DNA from: Chryseobacterium echinoideorum
GTDB taxonomy: Bacteria; Bacteroidota; Bacteroidia; Flavobacteriales; Weeksellaceae
DNA: 64,000 nt
Reading direction: 5' to 3'
NCBI RefSeq assembly: GCF_007474535.1
Contig: NZ_VKNW01000007.1
Location: 62,001 to 126,000 of the forward strand
Under the pieces are notes generated by a model, which did not search any database, had not been told where the DNA came from, and saw only the letters and a program-made list of their open reading frames with translations. Positions 1 through 9,297 of this stretch are shown piece by piece (positions within the stretch are counted from its first letter, which is position 1; every line of letters starts with the position of its first letter). Position numbers and translations under genes: made by a program.

Positions 1-1
1 G

Positions 2-271
<270 letters not shown>

Positions 272-396
272 AAGTTAATTTTAAGAGTGATTCTATCTTG
301 CTCTGTGTAAAAACAAAAGAACTTAATACTACTCGTCTCTTCGAGTTATTTTAAAAAAAGTATCGGGAAGTTTGTTTTAAGGATTGAAGTAAACCA

Positions 397-433
397 TGTC
401 AAGGTTGAGCAGTTCTATGTAATAACCTTGACA
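397..433. repeat. Inverted repeat downstream of hsdR
   Basis: TGTCAAGGTT (397-406) and AACCTTGACA (424-433) form a perfect 10-bp stem around a 17-nt loop. There is no clear T-run, so it is a weak intrinsic terminator at best. The same TGTCAAG/CTTGACA core recurs at 50661-50691, so this is probably a copy of a dispersed palindrome lying between the convergent unknown gene and hsdR. The rest of 272-490 shows nothing recognisable. Confidence 0.55.
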
Positions 434-490
434 AGATTGTTGCTAATTCTAAAAAAGTCATTGTATAATTATTTTTTCTAATATTTATGT

Positions 491-3400
491 TTAAATCTTA
501 TTCTTCTTAAAATTCTCCGCCTGCTCCAGCACATTTTTATACACCTCATCCTGCGTAATTGGTGGATAACCGAACTCGTGCAGCTTCACAATAATTTCCA
601 TCTTTAGCTGCGCTTTGATGTCATCCCTGTCACTCCAATCCGGAAACTTAGCAGTATCATCTACAATCCTCTTGATTTCTCTGGCAAGTTCCAGCATTTT
701 GTCTTTGTCAAACTCAAAACCGTACTGTTTGCATACCATATCCAGAATATCATAAAACGCTTTTTCTTCATAGTCAATTCCCAGATCTTCAAAGGATGCC
801 ATTTCTGTACGCAGTTTTAAAATCAGGTCTAGAATCTGTTCGGAAGTATCAGCCTGAATACCATCGTAATCCAAAATATCCAGTTCGCTACGTTCATTAT
901 AACTATTGATGATTTTCTGCAGTCTCTCAGAAAATTCAATACCTTTTACTTTATTGACTTTTTTGAAATCGGAGATTGCCTGTTTCAGCAGTCTTTCAAG
1001 AATTTTAATCTTGGTATTTGGTAATTCCAATGCATTGATTTTCTCAAGAAACTTATCATTAAACAGATCAATTGCATTGGCTTTGTTGTCATCCAGTTTA
1101 AAGATTTCTTCCACACCCTCAGAAACAATAGCTTCTTCTACCATTTTACTCACTTTAGCATTCATCTGTGCCGTGTCGGGAGCTTCGCCTTTGGTCAGTT
1201 TGATAATAATTGATTTAATGGCAAAATAAAAATGAACTTCATCGGTTTCCTTTTCGTTAAAGATTTCTGAACCGCAAGTCAGATTGTAGGCTGCTTTCAG
1301 TTTTTTGGTGACATCTACAAAGAAATTTTCAGATTTCTCCGTGTGCAAAACCAATTCAGAAGCCCGGTTTAGGCAATTCAGCTGTTCAATCGGTGAACCT
1401 TTAAAATAATCTGTCGTATCGAACTGATAGAAAAACTGTCGCAAAAGTTCAAGTTGATCTTTTACAATAATGACGGCTTTATCAATATCTTCAAAATCAT
1501 CTGCAGCCGTCGTGTTATTGAATAAGCCCAAAGCATGATTCAGGTTTTTCTTGATGCCAATGTAATCGACAACCAGACCCTTGTCCTTGCCTTCAAACTT
1601 TCGGTTCACACGTGAAATCGTCTGAATCAGATTGTGCGTCTGCAATGGCTTGTCGATATAAATTGTATCCAAAAACGGAACATCAAAACCAGTCAGCCAC
1701 ATATCAACCACAACAGCTATTTTGAAATTGGAATGGAATTGTTTAAACTGTCTGTCCAGTTCTTTTCGGTCTTCTTTATTGCCGAGCAGATTCCACAAAC
1801 TTTCTTCGTCATCTTTGTTTCTGGTCATCACCATTTTGATGCGCTCGATGGGTTTGATTTCTTTCTGCTCCTTTTTGCTCAGGTTTTCCGCAAGACTTTT
1901 TTCATTCCATTCTGGTCTTAGTTTAATGATTTCTTTAAAAAGTTTGTAGGCTATTTCTCTTGAGACACACACAAACATTACCTTTCCGGCAACAGTCGCT
2001 TTCTCCTCAATCCGTTTTTCATAATGCGTTATGAAATCCTGTGCAATCGCTTCAATTCTTCCAGGGTCACCCAAAATCACCTCCATTCTGGCAATGGCTT
2101 TCTGGCTGGTTTCCACATGATATTCCGAAGCACCTTCTGCGACTGCATCCTGATAATATTTTTCAATTTCTATAACCTTGGAATGGTTTAGATTCACTTT
2201 CGCAGCACGTCCTTCATATACCAGTCGCACCGTAATTTCATCCACCACTGATTCAAACATCGTGTAAGAATCTACAACCGAACCAAATACATCCAGCGTT
2301 TTATCAATCGGTGTTCCTGTAAAACCTACATACGTAGCGTTAGGAAGTGAATCATGCAGGTATTTTGCAAAACCATAGGATTTCTTTACGCCGTTTTCAT
2401 CAATTTTGACTTTCAAATCCAGATTCACCTGCGAGCGGTGGGCTTCGTCGGAGATACAGATGATATTGGTGCGGTCGCTCAAAATCTCGCTGTCTTCTGC
2501 AAATTTCTGAACCGTCGTCAGAAAAACGCCGCCACTTTCCCTGCCCCGCAATCTTGCACGAAGATCGGCTCTGGATTCTATGTTGATAATATTTTCATCG
2601 CCAATAAAATCCTTAGCATTGGTAAAATCTCTCGACAGCTGGTCATCCAGATCGGTACGGTCGGAGATAATAATGATGGTCGGACTTGCCAACTGGGTAG
2701 AACGCATCAACAGTCTGGAAAGGTAAAGCATCGTATAACTTTTCCCGCAACCTGTTGCTCCAAAGTAAGTTCCGCCTTTTCCATCGCCTTCTGGTTTGCG
2801 GTGCTTCTGGATATTATCGAAAAGCTTATTGGCAGCATAATACTGCGGATAACGGCACAGGATCTTTTCTTCTTTTTTAGTCGTATCGGGAAACCAGATG
2901 AAGTGATGCAGAATATCACAAAGCCTTTCCCTATTCAGCATTCCGTGAACAATGGAAGTGGCGGTATGAATGCCCGTTAGTGCTTTCTTTTCTTCGCCTG
3001 TAATTTTATGCCAACCGTAGAAAAAATCGTAAGGCGCAAACATAGAACCCGCTTTGTTGTTCACGCCGTCGCTGATGATGCAGAACGCATTGTATTTCAT
3101 CAGTTCCGGAATATCTCTTCGGTAGCGGATGCTCAGTTGTTTGTAAGCATCATAAATCGTAATCTCTTCTTCTATCGTTGTTTTAAACTCAAATATTACC
3201 ACCGGAATCCCGTTGATATACAGAATCAAATCAGGAATCCGTAATTCTTTTCCCTGAATCTCCAGCTGGTTCACAATCTTAAAGCGATTGGTTTTTATAA
3301 GACTGGTTGAATCTATATCGATGTAGCGGATGTGCAAATCTTTTTTAGCAGGATTGTGTCTTTTAAAGATCAGACCGTCTGCCAGGAGTTTCCCAATGTA

Positions 3401-3637
3401 TTTATTGCTGTCATATAGATTGGATGCGGGTTGATACGCCAGTTCATTGATCAATGTTTCCAGTTCTGTCGTTTCTAAATCTGGATAACGCAATAGTAGA
3501 AAATCACTCAGATCTTCCCGAATCAAAACCTCCTGATGCGATGCCCGACCTACGTCTTTGCCATTCACGTACTCATAGCCTTCCTCTTTCAGAAGATGGA
3601 TGAATGATTTTTCTAATTGGGATTCGGTGTATTTCAT
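491..3637 (-). CDS. hsdR: Type I restriction enzyme R subunit
   Basis: This is the motor and nuclease subunit of a type I restriction-modification complex, which translocates DNA with ATP and cuts unmodified DNA. At 1048 aa it has normal family length. The N-terminal PD-(D/E)XK nuclease is visible as Asp136, then Glu150-Phe-Lys152. Superfamily 2 helicase motifs follow: Walker A GATGCGKS near residue 295, DEAH near 398, then GFTGTP, and an arginine-containing motif VI region (QTISRVNR). Its ATG overlaps the TGA of the upstream KAP gene as ATGA (3634-3637), so the two are translationally coupled. It is the last gene of the operon hsdM-hsdS-nuclease-KAP-hsdR. All catalytic motifs are present, so it is predicted active. 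Confidence 0.96.
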   Translation of the reverse strand: MKYTESQLEKSFIHLLKEEGYEYVNGKDVGRASHQEVLIREDLSDFLLLRYPDLETTELETLINELAYQPASNLYDSNKYIGKLLADGLIFKRHNPAKKDLHIRYIDIDSTSLIKTNRFKIVNQLEIQGKELRIPDLILYINGIPVVIFEFKTTIEEEITIYDAYKQLSIRYRRDIPELMKYNAFCIISDGVNNKAGSMFAPYDFFYGWHKITGEEKKALTGIHTATSIVHGMLNRERLCDILHHFIWFPDTTKKEEKILCRYPQYYAANKLFDNIQKHRKPEGDGKGGTYFGATGCGKSYTMLYLSRLLMRSTQLASPTIIIISDRTDLDDQLSRDFTNAKDFIGDENIINIESRADLRARLRGRESGGVFLTTVQKFAEDSEILSDRTNIICISDEAHRSQVNLDLKVKIDENGVKKSYGFAKYLHDSLPNATYVGFTGTPIDKTLDVFGSVVDSYTMFESVVDEITVRLVYEGRAAKVNLNHSKVIEIEKYYQDAVAEGASEYHVETSQKAIARMEVILGDPGRIEAIAQDFITHYEKRIEEKATVAGKVMFVCVSREIAYKLFKEIIKLRPEWNEKSLAENLSKKEQKEIKPIERIKMVMTRNKDDEESLWNLLGNKEDRKELDRQFKQFHSNFKIAVVVDMWLTGFDVPFLDTIYIDKPLQTHNLIQTISRVNRKFEGKDKGLVVDYIGIKKNLNHALGLFNNTTAADDFEDIDKAVIIVKDQLELLRQFFYQFDTTDYFKGSPIEQLNCLNRASELVLHTEKSENFFVDVTKKLKAAYNLTCGSEIFNEKETDEVHFYFAIKSIIIKLTKGEAPDTAQMNAKVSKMVEEAIVSEGVEEIFKLDDNKANAIDLFNDKFLEKINALELPNTKIKILERLLKQAISDFKKVNKVKGIEFSERLQKIINSYNERSELDILDYDGIQADTSEQILDLILKLRTEMASFEDLGIDYEEKAFYDILDMVCKQYGFEFDKDKMLELAREIKRIVDDTAKFPDWSDRDDIKAQLKMEIIVKLHEFGYPPITQDEVYKNVLEQAENFKKNKI

Positions 3638-6600
3638 TGGTTTTCCGTATTTCCTTTTGGTTTTCTAATATCAATTTTTTTTGCTAACTGTTCGAGCAGA
3701 TCGTTGGATTCTCTTTTTTCATTAATAGTATTTCGAAACCCATCTTTATCAGTTGTCGGCGCCTGCTGATAAATATTTTTAGCGAAATCTGAATTTGAAA
3801 TCAGAAATTTCACAAAATCGCTATCAGATAAAAATTCATTCTTGATAATTAATCTAAATATATCCTTTTGATTACTTAACAAATCATATTTTAAGAAATA
3901 TGGTAAAATTAATTTTGCAACTTCTAAATTTAAGGTTATTGAAGAATTTAAAATTTGGTCTCTAATATTTTTTAATGTATTTACAACAGAAAGATCAGCA
4001 TTGTTTTCGTCATACTTTTTCAGAATCCTCCACCATTGTTTATCAATTGTATTACTAGATTTTAATAATTCAATAAATTTATTTTCATATACATCCAACG
4101 ATTCCTGAGTTAGACTTTCCAGCTCTAAATATTCAAAATATTTAAAATGAATATCTGATTCATCATCAAAAACAGTTTCATAAGTATCTTTATAAAAATT
4201 TTTAAAATCACTATTAAAAACCTCCAAGAAATCTTTTGTTATTTTAAAGTCTAAGTTGGCAATGCAATCTTTAAGAAATTCATCATCTAGTTTATTTACA
4301 TCAAGATTATTCTTGTTAATTTTCCACTTATTTAATTCGGTAATTAATTCGTTATCATCTATTTTTAAACTTTCTTTTATTTCTTGATATTTGTTTATTA
4401 AATCAATAATATTTGCAGTCTTTTTTACAGAAGTTAACGGAAACATTGACAAAATAATCTGCCTAAACAATGGTGCATTTTCAAATGTCTTAGATAATAA
4501 AAGTAATTCACCATAAGAGATGTACTGCAAAATTATTTGTGCAATTTTACTAGCTCTTTCTTCATCTTCCGTATTAAGAACATTATTAAAAGTACTTTTG
4601 TAGGAGGTACTAAATGTATTTCCTTTAGCGATTCTCATCGCAATTAATTCGTTTATAATTGGTAAATCTGATGATGTATTATTAGCAAAAATAGTGTAAA
4701 CCTTAACATCTTCTAATAAGTTTTTCAAATCAGAAGTTTCTTTCACAGTTTCTTTTATTTTAATCAAAGTATTATTTGCTAATTCAATATTATTTTGATC
4801 TATAAATTTGTTTAGTTCAGTTTTTAGCGATTCTTGATATTGTCTAAATTTTGTCGTTTTAGCAAGTATATCAGTATGCTCTAATTCAAAAATTTCGTCA
4901 ATTTTTAATTTGGAGAGATACAAATCCAGCTGATAAAAATTTGTCTTTAATTTATACTTTTCATAATCATCACTTTTGTATTCAATTAATTTTATAAAAT
5001 TACTAGCAGAGATTGTTTTTTCATTTAAAGCAGCATTAATTCTATCTTCACCTAAATCTTTTGAGATATTGTCTATCAAATCTGCATAGTTTTCTATATT
5101 AATGTCATCTATTAATGTATAATAATTTGCCAATAATTTAGATAAATAAGTATCATCAGAAATATTTCTCAATAAAGTCACTTGCCAATTTTCAATTTCT
5201 AATTTTCTTACAATATCAAGTTTTAATATTTTACTATAAAATAAATCCCACGCCTGACTTATATGTAACTTAGAAAGATTTGTTTCTTTATCTAATTTTG
5301 ACAATGTTAATATTGGATTTTCTAAAATCTCCAATTCAGTAATCGCAGAATTAAAGATTGAATCAATAAACTCAGATTTGCATATAGTATTAAATTGTTC
5401 TACATCATTTTTATTCATTGAATCTTTCAACTCTTGAGTGTATATGAGCTCTATTGCATTTTCTACATCAATATGGTAAACTATTGCAGTTAATTGTTTT
5501 GCAAAATCTTTATCGTTGCTATAAAACGATTGTAGACCTTTTAGGTATTCTAGATTCGTAATAGCATCTAGAGGATTTTTTAAAATATCATCCTTTTTTA
5601 GAACAAAAATTGCTAGATACCTTTCTTTAAAGCTGTTGTCTAATAATTTAATTGTGAGTATTTCGTTTATAAAAGATATAATTTCTCTTGGTGTTATTCT
5701 ACGATTTAAGAACTCATAAACTTGAACAACTAATTTTAATTCATCCTCATCATAGTTTGTAAAAGCTTTTTTCCATTGTTCAGTAAAAAATTTTTTCCAG
5801 TTAGACATGATTGGCAAAGTGATTCTAAATACAATATCAAAAGTTTTATTTACATAATCATCCCCAAATTTAGTATTCTCTTTTCCATTTAATTCATTAA
5901 ATGCATTTTGAATGTGCTCTCGATCAAAAGGAATGATAATTTTGATATTTGAATACGATTTTTCTGCAAAAAATATGTGTATTGATGACCATATATTTAG
6001 GATATGCTTTTTCGGTAATCTATCAAAGTTATCGAAAACAATTACAACCTTTTTATTAAGATCATCATTAATATCATTCATCCAATTTTGAAAATCTCTG
6101 ACTGATGGTTGATCTTCAGACACTGTCTCAATCTTAGTTTCTTCTTTTTGCTTATTTGTATAAACCTGAAAAGTTTCCTCTGCGGACAATTTGAAAGAAT
6201 TCCAAAATCCATTTTTTTGACTCCAATTTCCGATTACATTCCAAATATAAATTCCTACAACTATTATCAAAGGAAATGTAACAAGAACAATTTTCCAAAA
6301 CCAAGATTCAATTTCTAAGAAATCTTTTATTGAATCTTTAAAAACATTTACAGTAGGAATATAGACAATTGATAATAAACTAAAAATAAACCCAATACTG
6401 AGATATGGCTGATTAATAGTTGTTGTTTCCTTTGATTTAGCTAGTAGAACTTTTAATTTATTGTCCCAAATTTTCTTATCCCCTTGTTTAAGTAAGTTTG
6501 GTTCATTCTTAATGAACTCTGTTAATTCTACCAATATAGATTTTCTTTGCTCATCTTCTTGATGCCCCCAAACATCATAAACAAAAAATTTATGAGTACT

Positions 6601-6813
6601 TTCAAGCTTTTTATCAAGTAGTCTTACCAAGTTACTTTTACCAGAACCCCATTCACCATCAATTCCAATAATCTTAAATTCTGGATCATTGATAATTTTC
6701 TCACTAATAACTTGTGCTATTTTATCTTGCGATTTATTTTCAAATAAATCTTCACCGAGAGGTTGATTTTTTAGAAACTTTAATGAATTTTGATTTGTAG
6801 AATTCTCTGCCAT
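3634..6813 (-). CDS. KAP family P-loop NTPase with membrane helices
   Basis: A 1059-aa STAND-like ATPase of the KAP family. Walker A (GEWGSGKS) is at residues 53-60 and a Walker B-type segment (VVIVFDNFDRL) is near residue 257. Two hydrophobic helices, roughly 140-158 and 170-192, lie between them. This insertion of membrane segments inside the P-loop domain is the hallmark of KAP NTPases, so the protein is probably anchored at the inner membrane with the ATPase in the cytoplasm. The roughly 750 residues after the core are helical and highly AT-coded with no recognised domain. It sits between a PD-(D/E)XK gene and hsdR in one operon, overlapping hsdR by 4 nt. KAP ATPases recur in bacterial anti-phage loci. 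A defence role here is inferred from position, not shown. Confidence 0.85.
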   Translation of the reverse strand: MAENSTNQNSLKFLKNQPLGEDLFENKSQDKIAQVISEKIINDPEFKIIGIDGEWGSGKSNLVRLLDKKLESTHKFFVYDVWGHQEDEQRKSILVELTEFIKNEPNLLKQGDKKIWDNKLKVLLAKSKETTTINQPYLSIGFIFSLLSIVYIPTVNVFKDSIKDFLEIESWFWKIVLVTFPLIIVVGIYIWNVIGNWSQKNGFWNSFKLSAEETFQVYTNKQKEETKIETVSEDQPSVRDFQNWMNDINDDLNKKVVIVFDNFDRLPKKHILNIWSSIHIFFAEKSYSNIKIIIPFDREHIQNAFNELNGKENTKFGDDYVNKTFDIVFRITLPIMSNWKKFFTEQWKKAFTNYDEDELKLVVQVYEFLNRRITPREIISFINEILTIKLLDNSFKERYLAIFVLKKDDILKNPLDAITNLEYLKGLQSFYSNDKDFAKQLTAIVYHIDVENAIELIYTQELKDSMNKNDVEQFNTICKSEFIDSIFNSAITELEILENPILTLSKLDKETNLSKLHISQAWDLFYSKILKLDIVRKLEIENWQVTLLRNISDDTYLSKLLANYYTLIDDINIENYADLIDNISKDLGEDRINAALNEKTISASNFIKLIEYKSDDYEKYKLKTNFYQLDLYLSKLKIDEIFELEHTDILAKTTKFRQYQESLKTELNKFIDQNNIELANNTLIKIKETVKETSDLKNLLEDVKVYTIFANNTSSDLPIINELIAMRIAKGNTFSTSYKSTFNNVLNTEDEERASKIAQIILQYISYGELLLLSKTFENAPLFRQIILSMFPLTSVKKTANIIDLINKYQEIKESLKIDDNELITELNKWKINKNNLDVNKLDDEFLKDCIANLDFKITKDFLEVFNSDFKNFYKDTYETVFDDESDIHFKYFEYLELESLTQESLDVYENKFIELLKSSNTIDKQWWRILKKYDENNADLSVVNTLKNIRDQILNSSITLNLEVAKLILPYFLKYDLLSNQKDIFRLIIKNEFLSDSDFVKFLISNSDFAKNIYQQAPTTDKDGFRNTINEKRESNDLLEQLAKKIDIRKPKGNTENQ

Positions 6814-6854
6814 CGTTTTGTGATTATAAGTTTTAATTTTTATCTTAATTAATG

Positions 6855-7997
6855 CTAAACATTATCAACATCGATCATTAAATCCAACAACATCTCAATT
6901 TCTTTTTTAAAAATACTTTTCATTTCCCCATTGATAATAGCTTTCATAGCATCAGATTTCCAACTCTGGTATTTTGGGAATCTATAATAACCAAGTCTGG
7001 CATTTCCACCACCTAATCTATTTTTAATTTCTGTCAGAGCAGTAGTATCAACCTGATCATTTTTTGGTGCGATACCGATAATAAAATTTCTTAATCCTCT
7101 TGCACTAAACTCTGTGAAAATCTTATAATTCTTCCATTTTGGAACTGAAAAATGAAATCCTGCCCAACTTGTATTGACATAATCACCACGCTCACTCAAT
7201 AAGTCAATATTTAATTCTTCACATATTTCTTCGAGTTGTTTAAAGAATACAGTGTTTATAATTTCGTTCTGAATGTTGCTAATATTCTCAGCTATGACAA
7301 ACACAGCATCTAAATTTTGAGGTTGTGAAAGTTGATCTAGTAATGCTTTATCCATGGTTGAAGTTGTGTTTTGATTCGTGAGATTTTTTAGATGATTGCT
7401 ATATTGAATAAGTGTTTCGCGGACAATAGGCGATCGGACTGCTATTTCGATGCATCGATCCAGCCACTGTAAGATAATTTCGCTATAACTTACTGATAAG
7501 TAATCTGATTTACTTAATCCTTCCTGATTAGAGTCATCTCCAAATAGAGTAAGATAAATCAATTTAAAGCGACCTCCGAATTTGTTAGTTCCAAAAGTAT
7601 GATAACGTGCTAACTGTTGATCTTGTTCTCTTGAGTATATTTTGTTTTCAAGGAGAATAGCATATCCCTCCGCATTGGTTATAAGAATATCCAATCTTCC
7701 AAATGTGGTGGAATACTCTCTGGCTACATTAATATCCTGATATGAATATGTATATTCTGGTGGTAATAATTCCAATTTGATGAGCAAAGAGATAAATGCT
7801 TCAAAAAATTTGTGTCCTAATTGATGACTTCCATTAGGATCTAGCAACTCTGCTATAATAGAAGAATGCGTATTTTCATAATGATTGACTCCGCAAATGC
7901 TAAACATATTAAAAGAGTCTTCAGTATTAGCAACTTCTAATTTGTTGCTTTTTATAGTCCAATTTACTTCTCGGAGAAGCTTTTCAATTCCATCCAT
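6855..7997 (-). CDS. PD-(D/E)XK nuclease superfamily protein
   Basis: A 380-aa protein with a clear nuclease core: an early Glu (E50 in AELLDP), Asp103 in GRLDILI, and Glu117-Asn-Lys119 in ILLENKI, followed by a conserved-looking Gln-rich helix (DQQLARYH). This matches the PDDEXK_4-type family often found in defence islands. The C-terminal half (about 210-380) is unassigned. It follows hsdS by 34 nt and precedes the KAP gene by 41 nt, all on the minus strand, so it is likely cotranscribed with the R-M genes. It is not a normal type I subunit. It may supply a second nuclease for the KAP protein or act independently. Confidence 0.82.
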   Translation of the reverse strand: MDGIEKLLREVNWTIKSNKLEVANTEDSFNMFSICGVNHYENTHSSIIAELLDPNGSHQLGHKFFEAFISLLIKLELLPPEYTYSYQDINVAREYSTTFGRLDILITNAEGYAILLENKIYSREQDQQLARYHTFGTNKFGGRFKLIYLTLFGDDSNQEGLSKSDYLSVSYSEIILQWLDRCIEIAVRSPIVRETLIQYSNHLKNLTNQNTTSTMDKALLDQLSQPQNLDAVFVIAENISNIQNEIINTVFFKQLEEICEELNIDLLSERGDYVNTSWAGFHFSVPKWKNYKIFTEFSARGLRNFIIGIAPKNDQVDTTALTEIKNRLGGGNARLGYYRFPKYQSWKSDAMKAIINGEMKSIFKKEIEMLLDLMIDVDNV

Positions 7998-8031
7998 AAT
8001 TAGTTTTCAGGTTTAGTTTTAGTTTTCTTAT

Positions 8032-9297
8032 TTAAGCACTCACTTCCTCCCCAACCGCCAACCGCGACAACAACAAACTTTGTAGTTGTGCGAGTTTTTG
8101 GTTTTGTTTTCTAATTTTATTTATTAGTTTGGTTGTAATTTTTACAGTTGAATTGAATGAATCAATTAGATTTAAATCTGGTAACAAAATTGAAAATCCT
8201 TCAATATCAGATTTTGTTATTGCTTCTCTAGTAGACCCAGACTGACTAACTCCTAATAGTTGATTCTTTGACTCATTACTAACTAAATTAAGTAGTATAT
8301 AATGGTTTAGCTTAAAATTCTCTTTGGATCTAATAATCATTACGTGTTGATTAACTCTGGCAGGTAAAATATCTGAAGGAACCATAGTGCATCTTGCAAC
8401 AGATACTCCTGTAATATTAAATAACACATCATCTTCTTTTATAATCACGTTTGAAAGTTTTTTTGCTTGTGTCTCATCAATAAATGCTAAATCGTCATAA
8501 ATAAAATTCAAATCATAAACATTCATACTCCGTATTAAAGAAATCCCTTCTTTTCTATAGTTTTCTTTTCCTCCTGAAGGAGTAGAACCACTAGATATTT
8601 TTTCACATATTTCCCCTAAAGTCTTTACTTCCCACCCCTCCGGAATCTTCTTCCCAAGCTCTTCATTCCAAACCATTTTACCGCCTGAAGATTTGTACCC
8701 TTCGACAAGCTCAGGGTTCGAAGTTGATGGAATAGGAAACTCAAAATCCACAAACCAATGTTTATACAAAGCCTGCGCAGTAGCTTCCAACTTTTCGCAA
8801 ATCTGCTCATTGACTTTTATTTTGTTGGTTATGCTTTGGTATTGCGCAACAATTTGTCGCTGTTCTTCGATGGATGGAATTGGTAATTCAACTTCACACA
8901 TATCTGCCCAATCAAAAGTTTCTCTCGTACTACCGTGAGAATGGAATCTAACATATCTGTCAAACTCAGGTCTGGAAAACCACATCATTAAATATTCAGG
9001 AAGCAATTCATCAGTATCAATCACTTCAAAAACAACGTAGATTTGAGAAACTAGCGCTTTATCATACTGGTCCGATAAAGCAATGGAAATCTTTTCTCCA
9101 TTTCTTGAAGTTACAGTTCCATAGGCAAATTGTCTTTTCTTAATGATTTTATAGACAGACATATCCGTACCTATGATATTTGCAATTGAAGGTATCAGCT
9201 TTTTAGTAATGCTCACGCCTAAAAGAACTTCTGTTTCCGAATCTCTGTTCCGAACATTAACTTGTTGAATATAATTACCTAATCTCTTATAACTCAT
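8032..9297 (-). CDS. hsdS: Type I restriction enzyme specificity subunit
   Basis: HsdS chooses the DNA target of the R-M complex. Two target-recognition halves are visible, each followed by a conserved helical repeat: the first ends in a coiled spacer near EQRQIVAQYQ...LEATAQALYKHWF, the second ends in QNQKLAQLQSLLLSRLAVGEE. I chose ATG 9297 (MSYKRLGNYI, the usual HsdS beginning), which overlaps hsdM by 11 nt. An in-frame start 7 codons upstream is also possible. Just after the first conserved region the usual linker to YKSSGGKMV is replaced by a peptide containing SNPELVEG, encoded by a dispersed DNA repeat (8698-8720). The reading frame is intact through it. Confidence 0.93.
   Translation of the reverse strand: MSYKRLGNYIQQVNVRNRDSETEVLLGVSITKKLIPSIANIIGTDMSVYKIIKKRQFAYGTVTSRNGEKISIALSDQYDKALVSQIYVVFEVIDTDELLPEYLMMWFSRPEFDRYVRFHSHGSTRETFDWADMCEVELPIPSIEEQRQIVAQYQSITNKIKVNEQICEKLEATAQALYKHWFVDFEFPIPSTSNPELVEGYKSSGGKMVWNEELGKKIPEGWEVKTLGEICEKISSGSTPSGGKENYRKEGISLIRSMNVYDLNFIYDDLAFIDETQAKKLSNVIIKEDDVLFNITGVSVARCTMVPSDILPARVNQHVMIIRSKENFKLNHYILLNLVSNESKNQLLGVSQSGSTREAITKSDIEGFSILLPDLNLIDSFNSTVKITTKLINKIRKQNQKLAQLQSLLLSRLAVGEEVSA
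8698..8720. repeat. Dispersed repeat inserted in frame in hsdS
   Basis: The core CCTTCGACAAGCTCAGG lies inside hsdS and also occurs outside genes at 11814-11840 and, with one change, at 11963-11989. Within hsdS it is read as SNPELVEG without breaking the frame, at the boundary between the first and second halves of the protein. Confidence 0.75.

Noticed and set aside
2354..2980. A 208-codon frame opposite hsdR
   Set aside because: It lies wholly antisense to a strongly conserved helicase region and has no recognisable features.
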